DNA of 64,000 bases from DATMXT01 sp963662765 (lineage in GTDB: Bacteria > Bacillota > Clostridia > Oscillospirales > Feifaniaceae), in contig CAXXUP010000004.1 in the NCBI GenBank assembly GCA_963662765.2, positions 186,001 through 250,000 of the forward strand. Direction: 5' to 3'. The notes under the pieces were generated by a model. The model ran no database searches. It was not told where the DNA came from and saw only the letters and a program-made list of their open reading frames with translations. Every line of letters starts with the position of its first letter. The first letter of the stretch is position 1. Positions 23,646 to 32,258 of this stretch are shown here, in pieces. Made by a program: the position numbers and the translations under genes.

Positions 23646-26129
23646 ATGAAAAAAACGACCCCAACGCGTGCGGCGGCCCTGGCGATCGCGCTCATCATGG
23701 CGCTTAGCATCATGGCGGGTGCGGCTTCCTACACCGTCGTCTCAGGCGACGTACTGTGGAAGATCGCAGAAAAATTCGGCACCGACTATGAAACCTTGGC
23801 GAAGTACAACGGCATCGAAAACCCGAATCTGATCTATCCGGGACAGGTTATCAAGTGGAATGAGGAGACCGCACCGGTGGTTAAACCGGCCCCGGCACCC
23901 ACTCCCGCAGCTGAGGTCAAGGAATACACCGCGAAAGCACAGGGTTATGGCGGCGAGGTTGTCGTCAACATCACCGTGACGGGCGGCGTCCTAACCAACG
24001 TTGAAGCATGGGGAGCGAGCGAGACGGCCGGAGTCGGATCTCGCGCCATCGATGCGCTTCCGGCGGCAATCCTCGCCGCAAAGAGCGCCGATGTTGACGG
24101 TGTGGCCGGTGCCACCGTCTCGTCAAATGCCGTCAAGCTGGCCGCTAAAAAGGCCCTGCAGGAAGCTTTCGGCGGTGCCGAAGAGAGTGCGGCCGTCATG
24201 AAGGCCGGCACCTATAAGGCCTCAGCCGTTGGCTTCTACAAGATGGAGCCCGTTCCCGTGACCGTCACGGTGAGCGACTCGGCCATCCTCTCCATCGAAG
24301 TCTCCAAGGACTGCGGAGAGACGACGACCATTCTCCAGTCTGTCATCGACAAGCTGGTTCCCCGCATGATCGCGGCCCAGTCTGTCAAGGTCGACTCCAT
24401 TACGGGAGCAACCGCCTCCTCGTCCGCCGTAAAGACCGCCGTTGAAGACGCTTTGAAGCAGGCGCTGGCGGCAGGCGGCAGCAGCTCCGGCGCCATTGAA
24501 AAGTTTTATACCGTTCCCGCCAAGAAGACCGACGTGAAGACCCTCAACACCGAGGTGCTTGTCGTCGGAATGGGCGGCAGCGGCACAGCCACTGCAATGT
24601 CAGCCGCTGAAAACGGCGCCAAAGTGCTGGCCATCGACAAAGCCGGCAAATACGGCGGCACCTCCAGCATTTCGAGCGAGCCGTTTGCCGTCAACCCCAC
24701 CAAGTTCCAGGCTGAGTTCAATGAAGGAAAAGACTACATAGATAAGGATGTCATGCGTGCGGCCTGGCTTGCCTATACGACGGGAGCAGACGGCCAGCAA
24801 AACGCCAAAGTTGATATGGTGGATCTCATGCTCGACAACTCGGGCGATATGATCGACTGGCTCATGTATGAGCATGGCTATTCCTTTGCGCTGCCGGCCA
24901 AGGGCTTTACCGCAACCGACATCTACCTGTGCAAATACAAATATTACAGTGCTACGGCCGATTCCAACACCCGCCGCAGCATGACCGGAACTTATTTCGA
25001 CAGCATTTATCAGGACTTTGCCGAAGCGGGCGGCGAATACATGCTCGAAGTCGAAGCCACCGACCTCATTTATGACGCCGCCACCGGCTCGGTCAAGGGC
25101 GTCATCGCCAAAGGCGACGACGGCACAAGTTACAAGATTTACGCCGATGCCGTAGTTTTGGCGACCGGCGGCTTTGCCGGAAACGGTGAAATGGAGAAAA
25201 AGTACCTCTCCAACGAGTTCTACCCGCTTTCCGGTGAGTGGAACCACTTCGGTATGCACCAAAATGACGGCAAGATGATCGAAGCTGCCATCGAGGTCGG
25301 GGCTGCCACTTATAACATCGGCATCCCGCCCATGGTGCACAATACGGCAACCCCCATCCTGCTCACCCAGTTCCCGGTTGACAATCTCGAGGGCGCCATC
25401 AATTCCCGCACCGGCCGGGGACCCACACAATCCATCAACGATATCCCCATCATCATGGCCGTCAGTGCCAACGTGTTGTCGGTCGGCAACAACGGCAAGC
25501 GCTTCACGAGTGAAGCTGACCTCGTCATGCTCAACTCTTGGATGAACGGGCCGAAGTACTATAGTATCTGGTCCGACGAGCAGATCAAGGACGTACAGAC
25601 GAACGGATTCACGGTTGCGACCACAAACGGCTATGTGGGTCAGGGCGGCGTAAGTCCAAAAGTGCCGATGCCCCGCATTTACGAGGTACTGGACGCTGCC
25701 ATGGAGGCGGGATATGTCTATAAGGCCGACACGATAGAGGCGCTTGCCGCCAAGATCGGCGTTCCGGCAGCGAGCCTTGTCAAGACGGTTGGAGACTACA
25801 ACGGCTATTGCACAACCGGCGTCGACACCGAATACGGCAAAGCTGCCAACATGCTGGTTGCCGTCGGCGAAGGCCCCTACTATGCAATCACCGGCAGCCC
25901 CTGGTGCTACTCCACCTGTGGCGGGCTCGATGTTGACACGCAGCTTCGCGTGCTCGACAAGAGCGGCAAGCCCATTCCCGGACTCTATGCCGTCGGAACC
26001 GACTCCATGGGCGTCCTATTCAGCGAAGAGAAGCCGTACGTGACCTACGGCGGCGCAGCTCAGGGCTGGGCATACACGTCGGGCCTTGTCTGCGGAAAGG
26101 CCGTCGCGACATACGTTAAGGGCAAATAA
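23646..26129 (+). CDS. Secreted LysM / FMN-binding / FAD fumarate-reductase-type flavoprotein
   Basis: An 827-residue multidomain protein. Signal peptide at 1-27; one LysM domain at about 29-71 (YTVVSGDVLWKIAEKFGT), for peptidoglycan binding; a Pro-rich linker; two FMN_bind domains at about 92-175 and 185-275. Each FMN_bind domain carries a flavinylation motif (DGVAGAT near 157, DSITGAT near 256) where ApbE would attach FMN to Thr. From about 300 to the end is a FAD domain (VVGMGGSGTATAMSAAENGA) like fumarate/urocanate reductases (STCGGLDVD, then GLYAVGTDSMG). It probably takes electrons from a membrane donor and reduces an organic acceptor outside the cell; the acceptor is unknown. AGGAGG precedes the start and a terminator follows. 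Confidence 0.88.
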   Translation: MKKTTPTRAAALAIALIMALSIMAGAASYTVVSGDVLWKIAEKFGTDYETLAKYNGIENPNLIYPGQVIKWNEETAPVVKPAPAPTPAAEVKEYTAKAQGYGGEVVVNITVTGGVLTNVEAWGASETAGVGSRAIDALPAAILAAKSADVDGVAGATVSSNAVKLAAKKALQEAFGGAEESAAVMKAGTYKASAVGFYKMEPVPVTVTVSDSAILSIEVSKDCGETTTILQSVIDKLVPRMIAAQSVKVDSITGATASSSAVKTAVEDALKQALAAGGSSSGAIEKFYTVPAKKTDVKTLNTEVLVVGMGGSGTATAMSAAENGAKVLAIDKAGKYGGTSSISSEPFAVNPTKFQAEFNEGKDYIDKDVMRAAWLAYTTGADGQQNAKVDMVDLMLDNSGDMIDWLMYEHGYSFALPAKGFTATDIYLCKYKYYSATADSNTRRSMTGTYFDSIYQDFAEAGGEYMLEVEATDLIYDAATGSVKGVIAKGDDGTSYKIYADAVVLATGGFAGNGEMEKKYLSNEFYPLSGEWNHFGMHQNDGKMIEAAIEVGAATYNIGIPPMVHNTATPILLTQFPVDNLEGAINSRTGRGPTQSINDIPIIMAVSANVLSVGNNGKRFTSEADLVMLNSWMNGPKYYSIWSDEQIKDVQTNGFTVATTNGYVGQGGVSPKVPMPRIYEVLDAAMEAGYVYKADTIEALAAKIGVPAASLVKTVGDYNGYCTTGVDTEYGKAANMLVAVGEGPYYAITGSPWCYSTCGGLDVDTQLRVLDKSGKPIPGLYAVGTDSMGVLFSEEKPYVTYGGAAQGWAYTSGLVCGKAVATYVKGK

Positions 26130-26149
26130 ACCTTCGACCACACAAAAAA

Positions 26150-26177
26150 AGGGCTGCCTGTGGCAGCCCTTTTTTAT
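26150..26177 (+). terminator. Terminator after the flavoprotein gene
   Basis: AGGGCTGCC pairs with GGCAGCCCT across TGT, followed by T6. Confidence 0.92.
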
Positions 26178-26257
26178 TGCGCGGCGGAGGGAAAACGTGT
26201 AGAATTACGATAGGGTTATACAGTTTGTAATCGAAGATGTTTGTCAGAGGTGTTCAT

Positions 26258-26533
26258 ATGAGAAACGGAGAGGATAAAAGTTCCTTGCCGGGGAGGCGGG
26301 CCCGACCCGTTCCCGGCGGCTACGCGGTAGACGATGTAACGGCTGCCATTGGGCGGTTGGCCGCGTATGAGAATCTACACGAGGGGCTGCTCGCTGAAAA
26401 CGAGAGGCTGTCAGATGAGCTCGCACAGCTTCGTGCCGCGGGGATGGACCGTACGGCCCATCTCAGGGACCTGCTTGAAAGGAAACTGCAGATCGTCTAC
26501 GCGTTAAGCCTTTTCAGCGCCCGCAGTCTATAG
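26258..26533 (+). CDS. Hypothetical coiled-coil protein
   Basis: A 91-residue soluble protein. An Arg/Pro-rich N-terminus leads into a predicted coiled coil (DVTAAIGRLAAYENLHEGLL, then ENERLSDELAQLR) and an amphipathic C-terminus. I do not recognise the family; the IGRLAAYE segment is reminiscent of small phage-related proteins. The start at 26258 has AGAGGTG five bases upstream, preferable to ATG 26237. Two small genes in the same direction follow closely. Confidence 0.55.
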   Translation: MRNGEDKSSLPGRRARPVPGGYAVDDVTAAIGRLAAYENLHEGLLAENERLSDELAQLRAAGMDRTAHLRDLLERKLQIVYALSLFSARSL

Positions 26534-26561
26534 TAGAGATATAAAAAGGAGGAGAGACATC

Positions 26562-26783
26562 GTGGAGAAGCCCGACATCGCACTCGGCAGGTATCGCCAC
26601 TTCAAGGGTGGCCTGTATGAGCTGCTCTATATTGCCCGCCACTCGGAGACCGATGAGCCCATGGCGGTCTACCGCTCACTTTCGGGGGACGGCGGCATTT
26701 GGGTGCGGCCGGCCGCCATGTGGGGCGAGCAAATCGAACGGGATGGATACAGCGGCCCCCGCTTTGTGCCCATCGGCTTATGA
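26562..26783 (+). CDS. DUF1653 domain protein
   Basis: A 73-residue protein matching DUF1653 over its whole length: LGRYRHFKGGLYELLYIARH, then SETDEPMAVYRSL and IWVRPAAMW. GTG start with AAAGGAGG nine bases upstream. Function unknown; the family is widespread and often encoded as a stand-alone small protein. It overlaps the next gene by 4 bases. Confidence 0.85.
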   Translation: MEKPDIALGRYRHFKGGLYELLYIARHSETDEPMAVYRSLSGDGGIWVRPAAMWGEQIERDGYSGPRFVPIGL

Positions 26784-27022
26784 GCTGGTATGTGTATATG
26801 CTGCGCTGCGCCGACGGCACCCTCTATACCGGTAGTGCGGGCGATGTTGAAAAACGCCTTGCCGTCCACAATGCGGGTCGAGGCGCAAAGTATACCCGAG
26901 GACGGCTTCCTGCCGTCCTCGTTTACAGCGAGATGTGTCTCTCCCGGGCCGAAGCCCTGCGGCGGGAGGCGGCCATTAAAAAGCTGAACCGGGCGGACAA
27001 GCTGCGCCTTGCAGGCCTTTAA
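26780..27022 (+). CDS. GIY-YIG nuclease family protein (UPF0213/YhbQ type)
   Basis: An 80-residue single-domain GIY-YIG protein (MSWYVYMLRCADGTLYTGSA; then KYTRGRLPAVLVY and the Glu in REAAIKKL). Small members of this family have nuclease or DNA-repair-related activity in some bacteria. Its ATG overlaps the DUF1653 stop (ATGA), so the two are coupled, and a terminator follows directly. Confidence 0.9.
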   Translation: MSWYVYMLRCADGTLYTGSAGDVEKRLAVHNAGRGAKYTRGRLPAVLVYSEMCLSRAEALRREAAIKKLNRADKLRLAGL

Positions 27023-27050
27023 AAAAACACCCCTATCGGGGTGTTTTTTT
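27021..27050. terminator. Bidirectional terminator
   Basis: A7-CACCCC and GGGGTG-T7 pair over 13 bp with loop TATC, shared by the convergent GIY-YIG and M42 peptidase genes. Confidence 0.93.
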
Positions 27051-27056
27051 ATACGA

Positions 27057-28073
27057 TCAAAGCGTATAGGCCATGATAAGTTCAAGGGTATTTTTCACGC
27101 CGTCCATATGGCTGCGCTCATAGCCGTGAGAGGCGTACACCCCGGCGCCGATGAGACAGTGGCGCAGGTCAAGACCTGCCGTCATGGCCATGTCGCAGTC
27201 GGAGGCGTAGTGGGGGTAGACGTCGACGGCGTAATCGATACCGCCTGCCTTGGAGAGAGAGACGAGCTCACACAGAATTTCGTAGTTCGAGGGACCGCGG
27301 GAGTCCTTGGCGCAGATGGAGACCTGCCGTTCGGTGCACCGAAGCCCCTCGCCGACGCAGCCCATGTCGACGCCGAGAATCTCGACGGCATCCTCCGGAA
27401 GACCGCCTGTCGCGCCGTGGCCGACCTCTTCGAAGACCGTGAAGCAGACATAGGTTTTGCGGCGGGGTGTGAGCCCATGGCCTTTGATATGTTTGGCGTA
27501 GCCGAGCAGGATGGCGGCCGACAGTTTGTCGTCCAAAAACCTGCTCTTTATGTAGCCCGAAGGCGTGATGGTAAGCCTCGGGTCAAAACAGACAAAGCAG
27601 CCGGGCTCGACGCCGAGGGATGACGTCTCTTTGTCTGTCGATACAACCTCGTCGAGCACGACTTCAATTTCGTCGAAAGTGCGCAAGGTATCGCTGTACT
27701 TGCCGTTGACGTGGATGGAGGGGTCGCACAGCTGGGCACAGCCGGAGTAGGTTTTCCCGTCGAAGGTGACGACGCGGCAGTTTTCAGTCTCCACGTTGTT
27801 GGCGTTGAGCCCGCCGATGGGGGAGATGTGCAGCCGGCCGTTTTTTTTGACCTCGGCCACCATACCGCCCAGCGTGTCGACATGGGCCGATAATATGAGG
27901 GGGCTGCCCTCTCCGCCAAGGCAGGCCAGCACGCAGCCCTTGTTGGTGACCCAGGGTGCAAAGCCGAGCTTCACAAGCTCGCTCACCATATAGTCGATGA
28001 CGGCGCGGGTGTAACCCGAGGGGCTGTCGATTGCAATCAGCTCCCGCAGCTTTTCTTCAATAAATTTTACCAT
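27057..28073 (-). CDS. M42-family metallopeptidase (aminopeptidase)
   Basis: A 338-residue M42 enzyme, usually a dodecameric cytoplasmic aminopeptidase with a two-metal centre. Ligand and catalytic motifs are visible: LSAHVDTLGGM, SRFLDDKLSAA, VFEEVGHGA, GVDMG and YASHGYERSH. GCAGGAGG precedes the start. It follows the TSUP and MBL genes in one direction with short gaps, so it may be the last gene of their transcript. Confidence 0.92.
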   Translation of the reverse strand: MVKFIEEKLRELIAIDSPSGYTRAVIDYMVSELVKLGFAPWVTNKGCVLACLGGEGSPLILSAHVDTLGGMVAEVKKNGRLHISPIGGLNANNVETENCRVVTFDGKTYSGCAQLCDPSIHVNGKYSDTLRTFDEIEVVLDEVVSTDKETSSLGVEPGCFVCFDPRLTITPSGYIKSRFLDDKLSAAILLGYAKHIKGHGLTPRRKTYVCFTVFEEVGHGATGGLPEDAVEILGVDMGCVGEGLRCTERQVSICAKDSRGPSNYEILCELVSLSKAGGIDYAVDVYPHYASDCDMAMTAGLDLRHCLIGAGVYASHGYERSHMDGVKNTLELIMAYTL

Positions 28074-28087
28074 AGAGGTACCTCCTG

Positions 28088-28858
28088 CTAATGTATGAGT
28101 TCAATCGCCATTTTTAAAAAGAGCATGCCGAGCACCACGAAGATGACGGCCCTGACGTACTTTGTTCCGCCTTTGATGGCGGTGCGGGCCCCGAGGTAGT
28201 TGCCGGCCATGGAGCATAGTGCGGCCGGCAGGGCGACCATAAACAGCACCTTGCCGCCGATGAGGAAAACAACGACCGACCCTAAGTTGGAGGCGAGGTT
28301 GCCGACCTTGGCACAGCCCGACGAGGTCAACAGGTCCAGCCCTAAAATACCGGTAAAGCATAAAATCATAAAAGTGCCGGTGCCGGGACCCACCAGCCCG
28401 TCGTAGGCCCCAAGTCCCAGCCCAATGGTTGCGGGTAAGAGCACTGCCGAGGCAGGGGAGAGCTCCCGCTCCACCGAATCCTCGCTTCCGAAATTGCGGC
28501 GGGTGGCAAGGAAGACGGCTACACAGGGCAGCGCAATCAGCATAAGGGCGCGAAGCGCCGTCTCGGATATGTAGAGAGCGACGGCCGAGCCGATCATTCC
28601 GCCGGCTAAGGCGCCCGCGCCGGCAAAAAGGGCGGTTTTTATGCGCACTTTTTTACTGTGGATATATTTTCCGGCCGACACCGCAGTGCCAAGACAGCTT
28701 GCCACTTTGTTTGTGCCCATTGCGTAATGCGGGGGCAGTCCGGCAAAGAGGTAGGCGGGCAGCGCGATCAGCCCGCCCCCGCCCGCGATCGAGTCGACGA
28801 AGCCGGCTAAAAAGACGAGCGGACAGACGATGAGATAGGTTGTTGCTGTGACGGTCAT
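28088..28858 (-). CDS. TSUP (TauE/SafE) family membrane transporter
   Basis: A 256-residue membrane protein with about eight hydrophobic segments and the duplicated TSUP motif (AGFVDSIAGGGGLIALPAY; then the second-half GAYDGLVGPGTGTF). Family members export sulfite, sulfonates or related organic anions. It starts at 28858, overlapping the MBL gene stop (ATGA). Substrate unknown. Confidence 0.88.
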   Translation of the reverse strand: MTVTATTYLIVCPLVFLAGFVDSIAGGGGLIALPAYLFAGLPPHYAMGTNKVASCLGTAVSAGKYIHSKKVRIKTALFAGAGALAGGMIGSAVALYISETALRALMLIALPCVAVFLATRRNFGSEDSVERELSPASAVLLPATIGLGLGAYDGLVGPGTGTFMILCFTGILGLDLLTSSGCAKVGNLASNLGSVVVFLIGGKVLFMVALPAALCSMAGNYLGARTAIKGGTKYVRAVIFVVLGMLFLKMAIELIH

Positions 28859-29847
28859 ACTTTTATCGTGTACAGGAGAGGCTCGCCGTCGCCGCCGGAG
28901 CGGGCAGCCTCGCCGATGTGGAAGAAGTGCTCGAGGTGGGAGAAGGCCTCGCCGGCCGCAAACCATTTCTGGGCCACCGGGAAATTTACGAAAACGCCGC
29001 CGGCGAAGTCCCAGGTCATCTGTGCGGCGGTGTCATAAGGTGAAGAGGGGGCCCGCGAAATAATGCCGCGCACCTCATTAAGCCTTCGGTCGTGGTGGGC
29101 AAGGAGTGCCTCGATGCGGGCGCGGTGATCGTCCACAAGGAATCGGTGGGCCGAAAAGAGGTGCTCGATCTCCATGTTCTGCACTTTTTTGAGATTTTGG
29201 AGATACTGGCCGAGCGAATCGAGGTCGTAGCTCCAGAAGGTTATGTTGGGGGTGATCTTGCCCAGGATGTGGTCGCCGCAGAACATCACTTTTTTCTCTC
29301 GGTCATAAAGGCCGACTTGTCCCGGGGTGTGCCCCGCAATGTCGATGACCTCAAAGTGAAAATCGCCGCAGTCGAGCTTGTCGCCTTCTTTGACAATGGT
29401 GAAGTCAATCTCGCGCTCGCAGCGGTTTTGGATGCCGGGGTGTGCCGTTGTCTCAAGCCGCTCCCCCGGGTTTTTCGGAAAACCCATCTCATCGCTCATG
29501 CGCATGGCAAGCGGAGCGTCGCCCTTGGCCTTGTCGCGGAAGGGGCGGTTGATGGCGTCGGCGTCGTAAGCACTTGCGTACGCTTTGTTTTTGTCATTTT
29601 TGATTGCCCCTGTAAGCCCCGCGTGGTCAGAGTGCAAATGGGTGATAAAGACATCGGTTTGCTCCAATGGACAGCCGAGCTCCTGTAAGGAGTCGAGCAG
29701 GATTTTGCGGCCTTCCGGCTGATTGAAGCCGGTGTCGATGACAAGACTGCGGTTTTCGCCTTTCACGATAAAACAGTTGAGTTCTTTGAGCGGATTCCCG
29801 AGCAGTGGGATCTGGGTTTGAAAAACATCGGGATAAACTTGAATCAT
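28855..29847 (-). CDS. Metallo-beta-lactamase fold hydrolase
   Basis: A 330-residue MBL-fold protein with the complete metal-binding set: THLHSDHAGL, IAGHTPGQVGL, FCGDHIL and FSAHRF. The C-terminal helical extension (about 250-330) resembles that of glyoxalase-II/LACTB2-like hydrolases. The start at 29847 has AAGGAG upstream; a longer frame to 29907 is less likely. First gene of an MBL-TSUP-M42 group, coupled to TSUP by a 4-base overlap. Confidence 0.87.
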   Translation of the reverse strand: MIQVYPDVFQTQIPLLGNPLKELNCFIVKGENRSLVIDTGFNQPEGRKILLDSLQELGCPLEQTDVFITHLHSDHAGLTGAIKNDKNKAYASAYDADAINRPFRDKAKGDAPLAMRMSDEMGFPKNPGERLETTAHPGIQNRCEREIDFTIVKEGDKLDCGDFHFEVIDIAGHTPGQVGLYDREKKVMFCGDHILGKITPNITFWSYDLDSLGQYLQNLKKVQNMEIEHLFSAHRFLVDDHRARIEALLAHHDRRLNEVRGIISRAPSSPYDTAAQMTWDFAGGVFVNFPVAQKWFAAGEAFSHLEHFFHIGEAARSGGDGEPLLYTIKV

Positions 29848-30089
29848 GACAAAAATACTCCTTGAAATATTGTGACATTTATCTATACCATTTAGGCATG
29901 AATACAAATTCGTAAAAACGCCAAATTTTGCGTTAGAGATTAATAACTGGGGTTCTGGCGGGCAAATGATAGAATTGGAAACTCATTTATGTCTCAAAGT
30001 CTCCGTATCCATAATAATCTCGGTTTGTTATCAGAAAATAAACGTGACCATCTTTCGATGGGATAATAGGAAAGGCTGGGAAAAAACCA

Positions 30090-30668
30090 ATGACCAATAA
30101 GCGCTTTTTTGCACTACTCATAGCACTTATAATTGCGACGGCCGTTTTTAGCGGATGTACAGCGACCGAAACGCCCATTACCGAACCCACGACTACCGAC
30201 TACTCCAACCTCAAAATCGGCCAGGCGGATTTTGCAGCTCACAGTACAAAGAGTTTCTGCGTTGCGACGGCCGTTGTCGCCGGCGACAAAGTTGTGGCCG
30301 TATATCTTGATGAATTTCAGTATATGCCGGCCGACAAGGCAACCGGTGTACCCAACAGCGACGCCGACTTCGGTCAGTATGTCAAGGAGCAGAACGTTGT
30401 GCTGGCATCCAAGCGCGTCAACGCCGATTATTACAGTGAACTGATGAAGACCAACGGGGGCGCCACTCAGCGGATCGACACCTCGCTTGATGCCATTGAG
30501 AAGTACTGCGTCGGCATGACTGTTTCGGAGCTCGATACCTGGATAACCGGTTCTACCCAGGAGACCGATGCCATTGCAGGATCTACCCTCGAAGATACCG
30601 CCGGCTATGTCAAGGCGATCGCAGAGGCCGCAAAGGCAGCTGTCGCAAAGACCGAGACAGAGAAGTAA
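30090..30668 (+). CDS. Lipoprotein related to FMN-binding proteins, degenerate motif
   Basis: A 192-residue lipoprotein with lipobox FSGC at residues 20-23, so it is anchored to the outer face of the membrane. The C-terminal part (ETDAIAGSTLEDTAGYVKAI) has the layout of the FMN_bind/flavinylation motif but reads AGST rather than SGAT, so covalent FMN attachment is uncertain. The middle contains GDKVVAVYLDEFQYMP. Its neighbours do not form a clear operon with it. It may be a heme, metal or flavin carrier. Confidence 0.65.
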   Translation: MTNKRFFALLIALIIATAVFSGCTATETPITEPTTTDYSNLKIGQADFAAHSTKSFCVATAVVAGDKVVAVYLDEFQYMPADKATGVPNSDADFGQYVKEQNVVLASKRVNADYYSELMKTNGGATQRIDTSLDAIEKYCVGMTVSELDTWITGSTQETDAIAGSTLEDTAGYVKAIAEAAKAAVAKTETEK

Positions 30669-30691
30669 TATCGGCGTAATCAAACAAGAAA

Positions 30692-30731
30692 GATCTCCCC
30701 CGCAGGCGGCGACGTCTGCGGGGATTTTTTC
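30692..30731. terminator. Terminator shared by the lipoprotein and kinase genes
   Basis: CCCCGCAG pairs with CTGCGGGG across a 10-base loop and is followed by T6 on the plus strand; the T-run touches the stop codon of the convergent kinase gene. Confidence 0.8.
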
Positions 30732-32235
30732 AGCCGCTGTAAAATCGGCCGATCTCCCCAAAAGAGCCGCGAAGACAGACATAGAGGTCGCGGTAGACCT
30801 TGTAAGCCTTTTTGTAGACCGCGACGTTTTGCGGATTTGGGACGTATGCCTTTGCCCCGTCCTCAAGAAAATCTCGTATGCGGTCGAAGCTGTCGAAAAG
30901 CCCGACTGAGATGCCGGCAAGAAAGGCCACGCCGAAGGCGGAGCCCGTATGGTGCGGAAAAGCGGTGATGGGCGCGTTTAGGACATCGGCGGCAATCTGG
31001 CACCAGAATTCGCTTTTTGCGCCGCCGTTTGTCGCAAAGATGCGCTGCGGGTAAAATCCGCCTTCAGCCAGCACGTCGACATGGTGCTTAAATCCGTAGA
31101 TGACCGACTCGAGGATGGCGCGGAAAATGTGGGCGCGGCCGTGCGACAGCGTCAGCCCGCATAGGACGCCTCTGGCTTCAGGGTCAAAGATCGGGGTTTT
31201 TTCTCCCAAAAAATAGGGGAGAATGACAAGTCCGTCGCTGGCCGGGGGTAGAATGGCCGCCTGCCGGTCGAGCGTGCGAAAGACGGCGGGGTCGTCGTCG
31301 CCCAAAATGTCCTTTACAAACCATTTGAGGAGCGACCCGCTTGCCGCCATGCAGCCGTTTAGCAAATACTTGCCGGGCACGATGTGGTAGTCGAAAAAGA
31401 GTCGATCGTTTGTCTGCAGCGAGTCGGTGCAGTACAGAATATCGCCGGCACCGCCGAATTTGATGAGCAGGTCGCCCTGCCGCGTAATGCCTGCCGCAAG
31501 TGTCGATGCGACATGGTCGGCACTGCCGGCGATGACCGGCGTGCCCTCCGACAGGCCGAATTGGGCCGAGATCTGCGCCGTCAGATGCCCGATAATGTCG
31601 CCCGACTGTGCGACCGGCGGAAAAAACCCGTCCGGCACACCGAGCAGGTCAAACTGCCCGGCAAGCCATTGTCCTGTGCGAATGTCATACATACCGCTCT
31701 CGGCGGCCCAGTTGCACTCGAGGTATTTTTGTCCGGTCAGGCAATACGCGATGTACTCGTAGGAGCCAAGGACGCAGTGGGCCCTTGCGAAAACGTCTGG
31801 CTCATTTTCTTTAACCCAGAGCAGACGGGGCAGCACATGCTGCTGGTTTGTTTTTGTGCCGGTGTGGGCGAAAAGCTCGTCTTGATCAAAGGCTTTTCGC
31901 AGGGTTTCAATCTGGGGGGCGGCGCGGGCGTCGTTTTGCTGAATGGTTTTGCGCGCCGGCAGGCCCTCTTTGTCAAGCAGTACAAGGGCCGGAACCATTC
32001 CGCTGACACCGACGGCCGCAACCCCAGCCATCGCTTCGGGCATATTTTTTTTTAACTCCGACAGGCAGACTCGCGTATTATGCCACCAGGTAAGTGCGTC
32101 TTCCTCGGCCCAGCCGGGGTGGAGGCAGACAAGGTCGTGCCCTGCGGACGCTTCACCGACGATTTCACCCGCCTGCGACAATATGACGCACTTGACCGAG
32201 GTTGTGCCGATGTCGATGCCAAGCGCATACCGCAT
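30730..32235 (-). CDS. FGGY-family carbohydrate kinase (xylulokinase-like)
   Basis: A 501-residue sugar kinase with the ASKHA fold. N-terminal phosphate loop YALGIDIGTTSVKCV; substrate-side residues in QQNDARA; central GSADHVASTLAAG; C-terminal adenosine loop ATNGGAKSEFWCQI. Most like xylulokinases, but FGGY substrates (xylulose, gluconate, ribulose and others) cannot be told apart by eye. It lies 23 bases after a BtpA/SgcQ gene, an unusual partner, and no transporter or isomerase is adjacent. Confidence 0.88.
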   Translation of the reverse strand: MRYALGIDIGTTSVKCVILSQAGEIVGEASAGHDLVCLHPGWAEEDALTWWHNTRVCLSELKKNMPEAMAGVAAVGVSGMVPALVLLDKEGLPARKTIQQNDARAAPQIETLRKAFDQDELFAHTGTKTNQQHVLPRLLWVKENEPDVFARAHCVLGSYEYIAYCLTGQKYLECNWAAESGMYDIRTGQWLAGQFDLLGVPDGFFPPVAQSGDIIGHLTAQISAQFGLSEGTPVIAGSADHVASTLAAGITRQGDLLIKFGGAGDILYCTDSLQTNDRLFFDYHIVPGKYLLNGCMAASGSLLKWFVKDILGDDDPAVFRTLDRQAAILPPASDGLVILPYFLGEKTPIFDPEARGVLCGLTLSHGRAHIFRAILESVIYGFKHHVDVLAEGGFYPQRIFATNGGAKSEFWCQIAADVLNAPITAFPHHTGSAFGVAFLAGISVGLFDSFDRIRDFLEDGAKAYVPNPQNVAVYKKAYKVYRDLYVCLRGSFGEIGRFYSG

Positions 32236-32258
32236 GTCAACCCCCCCTTTTTACATCA

